Origin: Pseudomonadota bacterium
GTDB taxonomy: Bacteria > Pseudomonadota > Alphaproteobacteria > Rhizobiales > Xanthobacteraceae
DNA length: 30,845 nt
Assembly: GCA_023422775.1 (NCBI GenBank)
Contig: JAFAGM010000070.1
Location: 1-30,845, forward strand
Direction: 5' to 3'
Shown: positions 22,256 through 30,845 of the stretch, piece by piece
Position numbering within the stretch: position 1 is the first letter of the stretch
Layout of the letters: each line of letters opens with the position of its first letter
Translations under genes and position numbers: made by a program
Notes under the pieces: model-generated
The model's input: only the letters and a program-made list of their open reading frames with translations
The model's database searches: none
What the model was told of the DNA's origin: nothing

Positions 22256-23626
22256 CTAAAACGCGTATTCCTGGTAGACCGGTTCCACGGAGCCGCCCCA
22301 GGGGCCGTTGAATTTCTCCAGCATCTCCTCGGCCGGGGTCCGACCCGACTCGAGGATCCGCTCCAGCGGCTCGAGGTGGCGGCTCTCGTCGCGGCCGAAA
22401 TGGTCGACCCGGTTACGCCGCCGCAAGCCTGCATGGGACAGTTTCAGGCACTCCCTGGCGATCTCGAACAGATAGCGGTCCTTGATCCTGGCCTTGAAGC
22501 CGAAGCGCGGGACGTCGTCGCGCAACGCCTGGCGCTCGGTCGCATTCCAGTGCCTGACGAGTTCCCATGCAGCATCGAGGCTGTCGTTGTCATACAGCAG
22601 GCCGACCCAGAACGCCGGCAGCGCCGGCAGCCGGCCCCACGGCACGCCATCGGCGCCGCGCATTTCCAGGTAACGCTTGAGGCGGACTTCCGGAAAGATC
22701 GTGGACAAATGATTGGCCCAGTCCGACAGCGTCGGACGTTCGCCGGGAAACAGATTGTTGCGGCCCTCGAAGAAGGCACGGAACGAGGAGCCCGCGACGT
22801 CGATATAGGTGTCGCCGCGCTTGATGAAGTACATGGGCACGTCGAGCGCGTAGTCGACCCAGCGCTCGAATCCCATGCCGTCCTCGAACGCCCACGGGAG
22901 CATGCCCGACCGCGCATTGTCGGTGTCGCGCCAGATCTCGGAGCGGAAGGACAGAAAGCCGTTCGGCTTGCCTTCGGTGAACGGCGAATTGGCGAACAGG
23001 GCGGTCGCGACCGGCTGCAGCGCGATCGACACGCGCAGCTTCTTGACCATGTCGGCTTCGGAGGAGAAGTCGAGATTGGTCTGCACCGTGCAAGTCCGGT
23101 ACATCATGTCGATGCCGTACCGGCCGACCTTCGGCATGTAGTTGGTCATGATCTTGTAGCGGCCCTTGGGCATCACCGGGATCTGCTCGCGCGACCATGA
23201 CGGCGTCATTCCGAGGCCGAGGAAGCCGATGCCCAACGGCGTCGCGATCTCGCGTACCTGCGCCAGATGCGCCATCAGTTCGGCCTGGGTCTGATGCACG
23301 GTTTCGACCGGCGCCCCGGACAATTCGAACTGCCCGCCGGGCTCCAGCGAGATCGCGCCGCCGCCGGTGACGTCATATAGCCCGATGATGTTGCCGCGCT
23401 CCATGATCGGCTCCCAGCCGAGCAGGAGTTGCATACCTTCCAGCAGCGCGCCGATGCCGCGCGCGCCCTCGTACGGCACGGGCTGATGGCCTTCCAGCGT
23501 GAACGGGGTCTTCTCGTGCTCGGTGCCGATGCGGAATTCGGACGGCGGCTTCACGCCCGCTTCCAGCCACGCCACGAGTTCGTCGCGCGATTGCAGCGGC
23601 GTCATATCGATCTGGTCACGCGCCAT
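22256..23626 (-). CDS. gshA: Glutamate-cysteine ligase, plant/alphaproteobacterial type
   Basis: This 456-residue enzyme makes gamma-glutamylcysteine from glutamate, cysteine and ATP, the first step of glutathione synthesis. Length and sequence fit the plant-like GCS2 class of alphaproteobacteria, not the E. coli type. Conserved parts are FRIGTEHEKTPF near residue 36, GGGAISLEPGGQFELSGAP, KGRYKIMTNYMPKVGRYGIDMMYRT, and the C-terminal GPWGGSVEPVYQEY. The ATG at 23626 matches the usual N-terminus; 22 upstream codons in frame are not conserved. The GST gene lies beyond the MarR gene, so a glutathione theme is plausible. Confidence 0.95.
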   Translation of the reverse strand: MARDQIDMTPLQSRDELVAWLEAGVKPPSEFRIGTEHEKTPFTLEGHQPVPYEGARGIGALLEGMQLLLGWEPIMERGNIIGLYDVTGGGAISLEPGGQFELSGAPVETVHQTQAELMAHLAQVREIATPLGIGFLGLGMTPSWSREQIPVMPKGRYKIMTNYMPKVGRYGIDMMYRTCTVQTNLDFSSEADMVKKLRVSIALQPVATALFANSPFTEGKPNGFLSFRSEIWRDTDNARSGMLPWAFEDGMGFERWVDYALDVPMYFIKRGDTYIDVAGSSFRAFFEGRNNLFPGERPTLSDWANHLSTIFPEVRLKRYLEMRGADGVPWGRLPALPAFWVGLLYDNDSLDAAWELVRHWNATERQALRDDVPRFGFKARIKDRYLFEIARECLKLSHAGLRRRNRVDHFGRDESRHLEPLERILESGRTPAEEMLEKFNGPWGGSVEPVYQEYAF

Positions 23627-23722
23627 GGAAAATCCGGATCCCTGGCGATTCGACCGAACGCGCCGTGTGGCTGGAAATAATGCGGACGGCACTGTCCGCA
23701 GCGACGGAAAGCATCGGGGCCG

Positions 23723-24211
23723 TCATCGTGCGGGCACGCTGTCTCGGGCAGCGGCCGCCTTGACGTCCCCGCAGGAGCAGCCCAGCCGGTCGAGCAGACC
23801 GCAGAGCTTCATGGCATCGGCATCGGACAGCTTGGAACCGACGTGCTTTTCGATCGCAGCCGAATAGGCGCTCCACATCTTCTTCTGCAGTTCCCGCCCG
23901 GTCTCGGTGATCTCGACGAACTGGCCGCGCTTGTCGATCTTGCATTCGCGCCGCGCCGCCAGCCCCTCGTCCACCAGACGGTCGATCAGCCGCGAGGTGG
24001 AATATTGCGGAATCAGCATCTGCTTTTCCAGTTCCACCGGGCGCATCTCGCCGGACGGCGCGCGCGACAGTTCGAGCAGCGCGTCATACCAGGCCAGTGG
24101 CGGAAAACCGGCTTTCTTCAAATCCTGCTCGACGGCGTCCAGCACCCGGCTCTGCACCCGCATCAGGCGGATCCAGGCGGCGGTCGCCTCGGTCGATGGC
24201 TTACGTTTCAT
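23723..24211 (-). CDS. MarR-family transcriptional regulator
   Basis: This 162-residue winged-helix regulator shows the MarR layout: helical N-terminus (TAAWIRLMRVQSRVLDAVEQDL), recognition region LEKQMLIPQYSTSRLIDRLVDEGL, wing with RRECKIDKRGQFVEITETGRELQ, and a C-terminal dimerisation helix. A cysteine cluster, CGLLDRLGCSCGD, lies near the end; it could be redox-sensitive, which is inference. The start is given as ATG 24211, because the predicted minus promoter (TTGATG, 18 bp, TAAACT at 24238-24243) would start transcription near 24231, ruling out the GTG at 24232. It is divergent from the GST gene and most likely represses it and itself. Confidence 0.9.
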   Translation of the reverse strand: MKRKPSTEATAAWIRLMRVQSRVLDAVEQDLKKAGFPPLAWYDALLELSRAPSGEMRPVELEKQMLIPQYSTSRLIDRLVDEGLAARRECKIDKRGQFVEITETGRELQKKMWSAYSAAIEKHVGSKLSDADAMKLCGLLDRLGCSCGDVKAAAARDSVPAR

Positions 24212-24237
24212 GGTCCAATCCGTATCGGTCACAGATC

Positions 24238-24298
24238 AGTTTACCGCACTAAATGCAGCTGCATCAATCTTGACTATTCCATGCAGATGCATTTAGTG
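24238..24298. promoter_or_regulatory. Divergent promoters with paired MarR operator
   Basis: CACTAAATGCAGCTGCAT (24247-24264) and ATGCAGATGCATTTAGTG (24281-24298) are inverted repeats matching at 17 of 18 positions, 16 bp apart. Each contains an ATGCA-N2-TGCAT palindrome (24253-24264 and 24281-24292), centres 28 bp apart. For the GST gene, TTGACT (24270-24275) and TTTAGT (24292-24297) are plausible -35 and -10 boxes. For the MarR gene, TTGATG (24262-24267, minus) and TAAACT (24238-24243, minus) fit. Each palindrome lies within or beside one promoter. Confidence 0.75.
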
Positions 24299-24331
24299 AC
24301 CCCGGTCAATATATCGAGGGAAGGAAAGCCA

Positions 24332-24946
24332 ATGAAACTGTATTATTCCCCAGGCGCCTGCTCGCTGTCCCCCCATATCGCGCTTTTGGAGGCCGGTCTC
24401 CCCTACGATCTGGTCAAGGTCGATTTGCGCGCCAAGAAACTCGAAAACGGTGACGATTTCCTGAAGGTCAACCCGAAGGGCCAGGTACCGGCGCTGGCGC
24501 TCGATTCGGGCGAACTCATCACCGAAGGGCCCGTCATCGTGCAGATGATCGCAGACCAAGCCGCGGGCAAGAACCTCGCGCCGCCGCGCGACAGCGGCGA
24601 GCGCTACAAGCTTCTGGAGTGGCTCAACTTCATCACCACCGAGTTGCACAAGAACTTCGGCCCGATGTTCTCGCCCGTCCTGGCCGACGAGGCCAAGGCG
24701 TTCTTCAAGGACCGGGTGATGGCCAAGTTCAAATATATCGACAGCCAGATGGCCGGCCGCGACTACCTGATGGGCAGCCAATTCACCGTCGCCGACGGCT
24801 ATCTCTTCACGATGCTGGCCTGGGCCGACCGGATGAAGTTCGACCTTTCGGCGATGCCGAACCTCCTGGCCTACAAGGCCCGCGTCGCCGCGCGGCCGAA
24901 GGTACAGGAAGCACTCACCAGGGAAGGCCTGATGAAGGCGGCGTGA
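24332..24946 (+). CDS. Glutathione S-transferase, beta class
   Basis: This is a 204-residue GST. The thioredoxin-like N-terminal domain (residues 1-80) has Cys10 in YYSPGACSLSPHIAL, the typical beta-class position, and the glutathione-binding turn NPKGQVPAL followed by LITEGPVIVQMIAD. The helical C-terminal domain holds FTVADGYLFTMLAWADRM. It would conjugate or reduce electrophiles with glutathione in the cytoplasm. GAGGGAAGG lies well placed before the ATG at 24332. The divergent MarR gene with the operator pair suggests induction by an aromatic or electrophilic ligand; that ligand is unknown. Confidence 0.95.
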   Translation: MKLYYSPGACSLSPHIALLEAGLPYDLVKVDLRAKKLENGDDFLKVNPKGQVPALALDSGELITEGPVIVQMIADQAAGKNLAPPRDSGERYKLLEWLNFITTELHKNFGPMFSPVLADEAKAFFKDRVMAKFKYIDSQMAGRDYLMGSQFTVADGYLFTMLAWADRMKFDLSAMPNLLAYKARVAARPKVQEALTREGLMKAA

Positions 24947-25293
24947 GTCGCCAGCATCATCGTCGCTCTCCGAGAGCGGCGACGCAAAATGGTGCGAGTT
25001 CGATGCGGGTGAGGAATGCGGTGGCGCATCTCCTTACCCGTCTCGTGTAGTGGAAAACCTGACACGCGCTGCATATAACAGCAACTTCCGATTGCATCCA
25101 TGCAAGGACGACACGCCAAATCGCGCCGATCCTGTGTAAAATTACGCAGACACAATATTACAATTTTTTAGCGACTTCCCCGTAGGTTCCTCGGCACGCG
25201 TTGGGTATGCCGCATGCGTCGTTCAGGAATCCACCACCACGTTCGATCGGCCACGGTTCGCTGCGGCGGCGCAACTTTCCGTGAGGCCTGGTC
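24947..25293. other. 347-bp gap before the PilZ gene
   Basis: A hairpin at 24961-24984 (CGCTCT/AGAGCG inside a longer imperfect stem) follows the GST stop but lacks a T-tract. TTGCAT-CC-ATGCAA at 25092-25105 is a perfect 14-bp palindrome of unknown meaning. An AT-rich island at about 25134-25170, unusual for this GC-rich window, is the likeliest place for the PilZ-gene promoter. No gene or RNA is recognised. Confidence 0.5.
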
Positions 25294-25914
25294 GTGTCTA
25301 TCCAGCGATTCCTGAAGCAGCGCGCCGTCGATATCGTGATGGAAGGCACCTACGTGCTTCCGAACTGGTACGACCCGCAGGGCAAGCTTCGCACCTTCGC
25401 CTGCCGCGCCACGCGCGTTTCCCCGTTCCGGATGATGGTGGACATGCCTGTTGTCGGCAAGGTCGGCGACAGCCTCACCTCCTACTTCAGGGACATCGGC
25501 AACTTCGAGGGCACGATCAGCGACACCGCGAAGGGCGGCGTCCTGCTCGAACTCGAGATGACGCAGGCGATGCGCGCGAAGCTGGCGGAAAAACTCACCT
25601 GGCTGGAGAAGAAGAACAAGGATCCAGCCGGCATCAGCGATTCGCGGAAGAATCCCCGCTTCGTTCCGAAGGCATCGCTCTCCACCCTGACGCTTGCCGA
25701 CGGCAGCGTTCATAGTTGCTTCGTGATCGACGCCTCGCTGTCCGGAGCCGCCGTGGCCACGGAGATACGGCCACCGATTGGAACGCCGCTCGGCATCGGT
25801 GCCTGCATCGGCCGCGTCATCCGGCACACGCATGATGGATTTGCCGTGAAGTTCGTCAAACAGCAAAGCCGCGACGAGTTGAAAAGCCTGACCGTGCGAA
25901 CGCCGTCGGTTTGA
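25294..25914 (+). CDS. Tandem PilZ-domain protein
   Basis: This 206-residue cytoplasmic protein appears to have two PilZ-like halves. The C-terminal half (about residues 115-200) has the full c-di-GMP signature, with RKNPR followed by DASLSGAAV. The N-terminal half has a related beta-barrel pattern ending NFEGTISDTAKGGVLLE but lacks an RxxxR motif, so it is probably a degenerate copy. The start is a GTG at 25294 with GTGAGG nearby. Targets of this kind of PilZ protein vary (motility, polysaccharide). A palindromic repeat separates it from the convergent fadJ-like gene. Confidence 0.75.
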   Translation: MSIQRFLKQRAVDIVMEGTYVLPNWYDPQGKLRTFACRATRVSPFRMMVDMPVVGKVGDSLTSYFRDIGNFEGTISDTAKGGVLLELEMTQAMRAKLAEKLTWLEKKNKDPAGISDSRKNPRFVPKASLSTLTLADGSVHSCFVIDASLSGAAVATEIRPPIGTPLGIGACIGRVIRHTHDGFAVKFVKQQSRDELKSLTVRTPSV

Positions 25915-25935
25915 GGGGCAGACCTATGTCGGTGT

Positions 25936-26061
25936 CGTCATTCCGGGGCGATGCGAAGCATCGAACTATGGTGCGCAATTGCGCACCTGAGAATCTCGAG
26001 ATTCCCCGGTGTGCAATTGCACAACGGAGGTCTGGTGCTGGCGCACCATCCCGGAATGACG
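25936..26061. repeat. Composite palindromic intergenic repeat between PilZ and fadJ genes
   Basis: This 126-bp element is bounded by CGTCATTCCGG (25936-25946) and its inverse CCGGAATGACG (26051-26061). Inside are four separate palindromes: CGATGC-GAA-GCATCG (25949-25963), an 18-bp palindrome centred on CAATTG (25970-25987), GAATCTCGAGATTC (25991-26004) and TGTGCAATTGCACA (26010-26023). It lies between convergent genes, 21 bp and 10 bp beyond their stop codons. I recall similar elements from bradyrhizobia. Confidence 0.85.
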
Positions 26062-26071
26062 AGGTAAGGCT

Positions 26072-28288
26072 TTACGCCGCAGCCTGTTTCTTCGGCGGGA
26101 ATTTGCCGTAGAAGGTTTCGCCCTTGGCCGCCATGTCTTCCAGCAATTTCGGCGGGGTGAAGCGCGAGCCGTACCTGGCTTCGAACTTGTGGCACAGTTC
26201 GACAAACTTCCTGGCGCCCATGAAGTCGATATAGGACAGCGTGCCGCCGGTGAACGGGGCAAAGCCGAAGCCGAGGATCGAGCCGACGTCGGCCTCGCGC
26301 GGGTCGGTGATGACGTGATCCTCGACCGTGCGCGCCGCTTCCACCGCCTGCACCACCAAAAAGCGCTGCTTCAATTCCTCGACATCGAGTGCATCCGGGT
26401 CAAGATGCTTCGGCTGCAGCGCAGACAGGCCCGGCCACAGGCTCTTCTGGCCCTTGCCCTTCTCGGGATAGTCGTAAAAGCCCTTGCTGTTCTTGCGGCC
26501 GAGACGGCCCTGCTTCTCGACCAGTTCGACCATCAGCTTCTTCTGGTCTGGATTGACGGCGTTGGGACCGAGATCCGCTTCGGTCGCCTTCATGACCTTC
26601 AGCCCGAGGTCGAGTGCCACTTCATCCGATAGCGACAGCGGACCGACCGGCATGCCGGCCATCTTGGCGCAGTTCTCGATCATCGCCGGCGGCACGCCTT
26701 CGAGGAACATCTCGTTGCCTTCGGCGATGTAACGACCCACGCAGCGGTTGGCGTAGAAGCCGCGGGAATCGTTCACGACGATCGGCGTCTTGCCGATGGT
26801 GCGGACATAGTCGAGCGCGGTCGCGAGCGCGACATCGCCGGTGTTCTTGCCGAGGATGATCTCGACCAGCATCATCTTCTCGACCGGCGAGAAGAAATGG
26901 ATGCCGACGAACTTGCCCTGCTCCTTGAAGGACTCGGCCAGTGAGGTGATCGGCAGCGTCGAGGTGTTGGACGCGAAGATCGCGTCCGACTTGAGGTACT
27001 GCTGCGCCTTGGCGAAGGTCTCCGCCTTGACCTTGCGGTCCTCGAACACGGCCTCGATGACGAGGTCGCAATCCTTCAATGCGGCGTAGTCCGCGGTCGG
27101 CGTGATGCGCGACATGATGGCGTCGGCCTCGGCCGGCTTGGCGCGGCCCTTGGCGATGAGACCGTCGATGACGCTCTTGGCGTGCGCCTTGCCCTTGTCG
27201 GCGCTCTCCTGGTCGCGATCAATCAGCACCACGTCGAGCCCGGCGCGCGCGGAAACGTAGCCGACGCTCGCGCCCATGAAGCCGGCGCCGATCACGGCGA
27301 TCTTCTTTACTTTCGTCGGCGGCACGTTCTGCGGACGCCGCGCCCCCTTGTTCAGTTCCTGCATCGACAGGAACAGGCTGCGGATCATCGCCGCCGCTTC
27401 CTTGGAACGCAGCACCTTGGTGAAGTAGCGCGACTCGACGCGCAGCGCGGCATCGATCGGCAACTGCAGACCTTCATACACGCAGCTCATGATGGCGCGC
27501 GCGGCCGGGTAATTGTCGTAGGTCTCGCGGCGGTAAATGGCGTTGCCGGCCGGGAACATCATCATGCCGGCCTTGGAGAACACCGGCCCGCCCGGCAGTT
27601 TGAAGCCCTTCTCGTCCCAAGGCGCGACTGCCTTGCCGCCGCCCTTGATCCAGTCTTTGGCCGCCTTGACCAGGTCTGAAGCCGGCACGACGGCGTGGAT
27701 CAGGTTGAGCGACTTCGCCTTCTCGACCGTGACCGGATCACCCTTGAGCAGGATCGTCATCGCGTCCTGCGGCGGCACCAGACGCGGCACGCGCTGGGTG
27801 CCGCCGGCGCCGGGGAACAGGCCGACCTTGACCTCGGGCAGGCCGAGGCGGGTTTTGGGGTTTTCCGCCGCCACGCGATAGTGGCAGGACAGCGTTACCT
27901 CGAAGCCGCCGCCGAGCGCGAGCCCGTTGATCGCAGCCGCCCACGGCTTGCCGCAGGTTTCGATACCGCGCAGCACCAGCGAGAAGCGGCGGCTCTGGTC
28001 GAACAGCATCTGGTTCGCCGCGACCTCGCCCTGCTCCTTGAGAACCTTCGCATACTCCTTGTTCATGCCCTCGAGCATGGAAAGATCGGCGCCGGCGCAG
28101 AAGGCGTCCTTGCTGGAGGTGATGACGACGCCCTTTACCGCGGCATCGGCGGTGGTCTGCTTCAGGATCTCCTCGAGCTCTGAGGTCGAGGTCTCGTCCA
28201 GCACGTTCATCGAGCGTCCGGGGATATCCCAGGTGACGAGCGCAATGCCGTCGGCGTCGGTTTCGACTTTGAAATTCTTGAAGGCCAT
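26072..28288 (-). CDS. fadJ: Bifunctional enoyl-CoA hydratase / 3-hydroxyacyl-CoA dehydrogenase
   Basis: This 738-residue FadB/FadJ-type enzyme carries out the hydration and NAD-dependent oxidation steps of beta-oxidation. The hydratase part (about 1-190) has Glu130 (ALGGGFEVTLS) and Glu152 (LPEVKVGLFPGAGG), the two catalytic glutamates. The dehydrogenase part has the Rossmann loop IGAGFMGA (333-340) and catalytic His464 in GIHFFSPVEKM, with the C-terminal helical domains after it. FadB versus FadJ cannot be settled by eye; length and the absence of a neighbouring fadA in FadB order suggest FadJ. GAGGGAGC supports the start. It is downstream of the thiolase gene. Confidence 0.93.
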   Translation of the reverse strand: MAFKNFKVETDADGIALVTWDIPGRSMNVLDETSTSELEEILKQTTADAAVKGVVITSSKDAFCAGADLSMLEGMNKEYAKVLKEQGEVAANQMLFDQSRRFSLVLRGIETCGKPWAAAINGLALGGGFEVTLSCHYRVAAENPKTRLGLPEVKVGLFPGAGGTQRVPRLVPPQDAMTILLKGDPVTVEKAKSLNLIHAVVPASDLVKAAKDWIKGGGKAVAPWDEKGFKLPGGPVFSKAGMMMFPAGNAIYRRETYDNYPAARAIMSCVYEGLQLPIDAALRVESRYFTKVLRSKEAAAMIRSLFLSMQELNKGARRPQNVPPTKVKKIAVIGAGFMGASVGYVSARAGLDVVLIDRDQESADKGKAHAKSVIDGLIAKGRAKPAEADAIMSRITPTADYAALKDCDLVIEAVFEDRKVKAETFAKAQQYLKSDAIFASNTSTLPITSLAESFKEQGKFVGIHFFSPVEKMMLVEIILGKNTGDVALATALDYVRTIGKTPIVVNDSRGFYANRCVGRYIAEGNEMFLEGVPPAMIENCAKMAGMPVGPLSLSDEVALDLGLKVMKATEADLGPNAVNPDQKKLMVELVEKQGRLGRKNSKGFYDYPEKGKGQKSLWPGLSALQPKHLDPDALDVEELKQRFLVVQAVEAARTVEDHVITDPREADVGSILGFGFAPFTGGTLSYIDFMGARKFVELCHKFEARYGSRFTPPKLLEDMAAKGETFYGKFPPKKQAAA

Positions 28289-28346
28289 GTTGGTTGCTCC
28301 CTCGGTGCCGGCAGCCGATGTCAGGCGCGGCGGTTGAATTTGTTTT

Positions 28347-28429
28347 CGTAGGGTGGGTTAGCGAAGCGTAACCCACCACTTCTCTCGCCGCGGCATGGTG
28401 GGTTACGCCTTCGGCCAACCCACCCTACG
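28347..28429. repeat. Palindromic intergenic repeat between thiolase and fadJ
   Basis: CGTAGGGTGGGTT (28347-28359) is exactly inverse to AACCCACCCTACG (28417-28429). A nested copy (GGTGGGTTACG and its inverse) is present. It begins four bases beyond the thiolase stop codon and lies 58 bp before the fadJ start on the minus strand. The GGGTGGGTTAGCG type is one I recall as frequent in bradyrhizobia. Confidence 0.85.
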
Positions 28430-28433
28430 GCAG

Positions 28434-29642
<1,209 letters not shown>

Positions 29643-29712
29643 CGGCTTTCTCCCGTTTCAGTCTCGGCCCCGATCGAGCCGGACGAATTGCAAACTAGTC
29701 AAAACGTCCAGT

Positions 29713-29794
29713 CGTCATTGCGAGGAGCGTAGCGACGAAGCAATCCAGACTACTGCATTGCTCTCTGGATTGCTTCGCTTCGCTCGCAATGACG
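29713..29794. repeat. Palindromic intergenic repeat between acyl-CoA dehydrogenase and thiolase
   Basis: CGTCATTGCGAG (29713-29724) and CTCGCAATGACG (29783-29794) are exact inverses. A second nested pair, GAAGCAATCCAGA (29737-29749) and TCTGGATTGCTTC (29764-29776), forms an inner stem. It begins 17 bp beyond the dehydrogenase stop on the minus strand. It is another type I recall as common in bradyrhizobia. Confidence 0.85.
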
Positions 29795-29811
29795 ATAGAA
29801 TTCGTGGCGCC

Positions 29812-30845
29812 TCAGAACGCCTCCGCCGCCAATTCCATGGTGGTGGCGCATCCCGTCTGGATGCGCGCAAGATGGACCGAGGTTTCGGGCAACATCCGCT
29901 CCATGAAGAAGCGGCCGGTCACCAGCTTGGTGGAGAGATAGGGCGTGGCGCCGGAGCCCGCAATCTTGTCTTGCGCCACCTTGGCCATCCGCGCCCACAT
30001 GTAGGCGAAGGTGACGAGGCCGAACAATTGCATGTAGTCGGTGGCGGCGGCGCCGGCATTGTCGGGTTTCGTCAGCGCGTTCTGCATCAGCCAGCCGGTG
30101 GCCTGCTGCAGATGGCCGAGCGCGGTCGAGAGCGGTGTTACGAACGGCTTCATGGCCTCATCCCCGCCATGCTCCTTGGCGAAAGCGCCGACTTCGCCGA
30201 AGAACGCCATCACTGCGCGGCCGCCGTTGCGCGGGAGCTTGCGGCCGACGAGGTCGAGCGCCTGGATGCCGTTGGCGCCCTCGTAGAGCATGGCGATGCG
30301 CGCGTCGCGCACGAACTGCTCCATGCCGTGCTCGGCAATGTAGCCGTGGCCGCCATACATCTGCTGCGCCAGCACTGAATTGGAAAAGCCGGTATCCGTC
30401 ATCACGCCCTTCATGACCGGCGTCATCAGGCCCATGTGGTCGTCCGCCGCTTCGCGGTCCTTCGGATCGGTGGACCGATGCGCGACGTCGCTCTTCAGCG
30501 CGGTCCAGACCACCATGGCGCGCGCCGCCTCGTTGAAGGCGCGGATGGTGAGCAGCACGCGGCGGACGTCGGGATGCACGATGATCGGATCGGCCGGCTT
30601 GTCCGGCTCCTTCGCGCCGGTCAGCGAGCGGCCCTGCAGGCGCTCGCGCGCGTAGTTGACGGCGTTCTGATAGGCGACTTCGGACTGCGCGAGGCCCTGC
30701 ACGGCGACGCCGAGGCGGGCCTCGTTCATCATCACGAACATGCCCTGCATGCCCTTGTTCTCTTCGCCGATCAGCCAGCCGGTGGCGTTGTCGTAGTTCA
30801 TCACGCAGGTGGAATTGCCGTGGATGCCCATCTTGTGCTCGATCG
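29812..30845 (-). CDS. Acyl-CoA dehydrogenase, 3' part (gene runs off the right edge)
   Basis: The last 344 codons of an acyl-CoA dehydrogenase are visible; the FAD-domain N-terminal part lies beyond 30845. The frame reads through IEHK into MGIHGNSTCVMNYDNATGWLIG, so the ATG at 30831 is internal. The catalytic glutamate appears in IAMLYEGANGIQALDL, and FSNSVLAQQMYGGHGYIAEHGMEQ is typical. An extra C-terminal domain of about 120 residues after LVGRKLPRN fits the approximately 600-residue class (long or medium chain, DmdC/FadE5-like). It would catalyse the first, FAD-dependent step of beta-oxidation. It is the upstream member of the fad cluster here. Confidence 0.9.
   Translation of the reverse strand, partial: IEHKMGIHGNSTCVMNYDNATGWLIGEENKGMQGMFVMMNEARLGVAVQGLAQSEVAYQNAVNYARERLQGRSLTGAKEPDKPADPIIVHPDVRRVLLTIRAFNEAARAMVVWTALKSDVAHRSTDPKDREAADDHMGLMTPVMKGVMTDTGFSNSVLAQQMYGGHGYIAEHGMEQFVRDARIAMLYEGANGIQALDLVGRKLPRNGGRAVMAFFGEVGAFAKEHGGDEAMKPFVTPLSTALGHLQQATGWLMQNALTKPDNAGAAATDYMQLFGLVTFAYMWARMAKVAQDKIAGSGATPYLSTKLVTGRFFMERMLPETSVHLARIQTGCATTMELAAEAF

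Noticed and set aside
22223..23200. Plus-strand frame opposite gshA.
   Set aside because: It is antisense to conserved glutamate-cysteine ligase motifs and has no own domain.
24961..24984. Hairpin after the GST gene as a terminator.
   Set aside because: The stem is plausible but is followed by GCAAAATGG instead of a T-tract, so intrinsic termination is not supported.

Overview
The window reads as core chromosome of a GC-rich alphaproteobacterium, most likely Bradyrhizobium or a close relative in the Nitrobacteraceae. The reasons are the cytochrome oxidase cluster in the order ctaC-ctaD-ctaB-coxF-ctaG-ctaE-DUF983-SURF1, the neighbouring ialB-type and tldD genes, a plant-type glutamate-cysteine ligase, and several palindromic intergenic repeats of a kind I recall from bradyrhizobial genomes. 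The genus is inferred from gene order and protein character; no database search was run.

Layout. 1-5000: a proline-rich membrane-anchored protein (minus) with a TTAA-N7-TTAA box upstream, an amidase with a lysine-rich tail (minus), a bitopic hypothetical protein (plus) and an MFS transporter (minus). 5250-7676: a metallo-beta-lactamase-fold hydrolase followed closely by a second MFS transporter. 7882-9963: a divergent two-component pair, a NarL/FixJ-type regulator and a HAMP/HisKA_3 histidine kinase. 9998-10420: a small NTF2/SnoaL-like protein. 10574-17253: the aa3-type cytochrome c oxidase cluster on the minus strand, with all three core subunits, heme O synthase, the small CoxF protein (54 aa), the CtaG copper chaperone, a DUF983 protein and SURF1. 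17791-22156: an IalB-family secreted protein, a GNAT acetyltransferase, tldD overlapping lepB, an MmcQ/YjbR-like protein and a double PAN-domain secreted protein. 22256-24946: gshA, then a MarR regulator divergent from a glutathione S-transferase. 25294-25914: a tandem-PilZ protein. 26072-30845: a fatty-acid beta-oxidation cluster (acyl-CoA dehydrogenase, thiolase, FadJ/FadB-like bifunctional enzyme) whose first gene runs off the right edge.

How the parts work together. The cox cluster encodes terminal oxidase subunits together with their heme O, CuB and SURF1 assembly factors. A minus-strand terminator after ctaE separates the structural block from DUF983-SURF1, and a second one follows SURF1. 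The fad cluster covers all four reactions of a beta-oxidation cycle. GshA makes the first intermediate of glutathione, and the GST beyond the MarR gene can use glutathione. That GST/MarR intergenic region carries an 18-bp inverted repeat (17/18 matching) overlapping both predicted promoters.

I see no tRNA, rRNA, insertion sequence, integrase, CRISPR array or defence island, and nothing I would call a new multi-gene system. The most unusual signals are regulatory or structural: the MarR operator pair, a cluster of four GTAC-centred motifs upstream of ctaC, hairpins in the cox intercistronic gaps, a perfect CtrA-like box, and four unlike palindromic repeats that all sit a few bases beyond stop codons.
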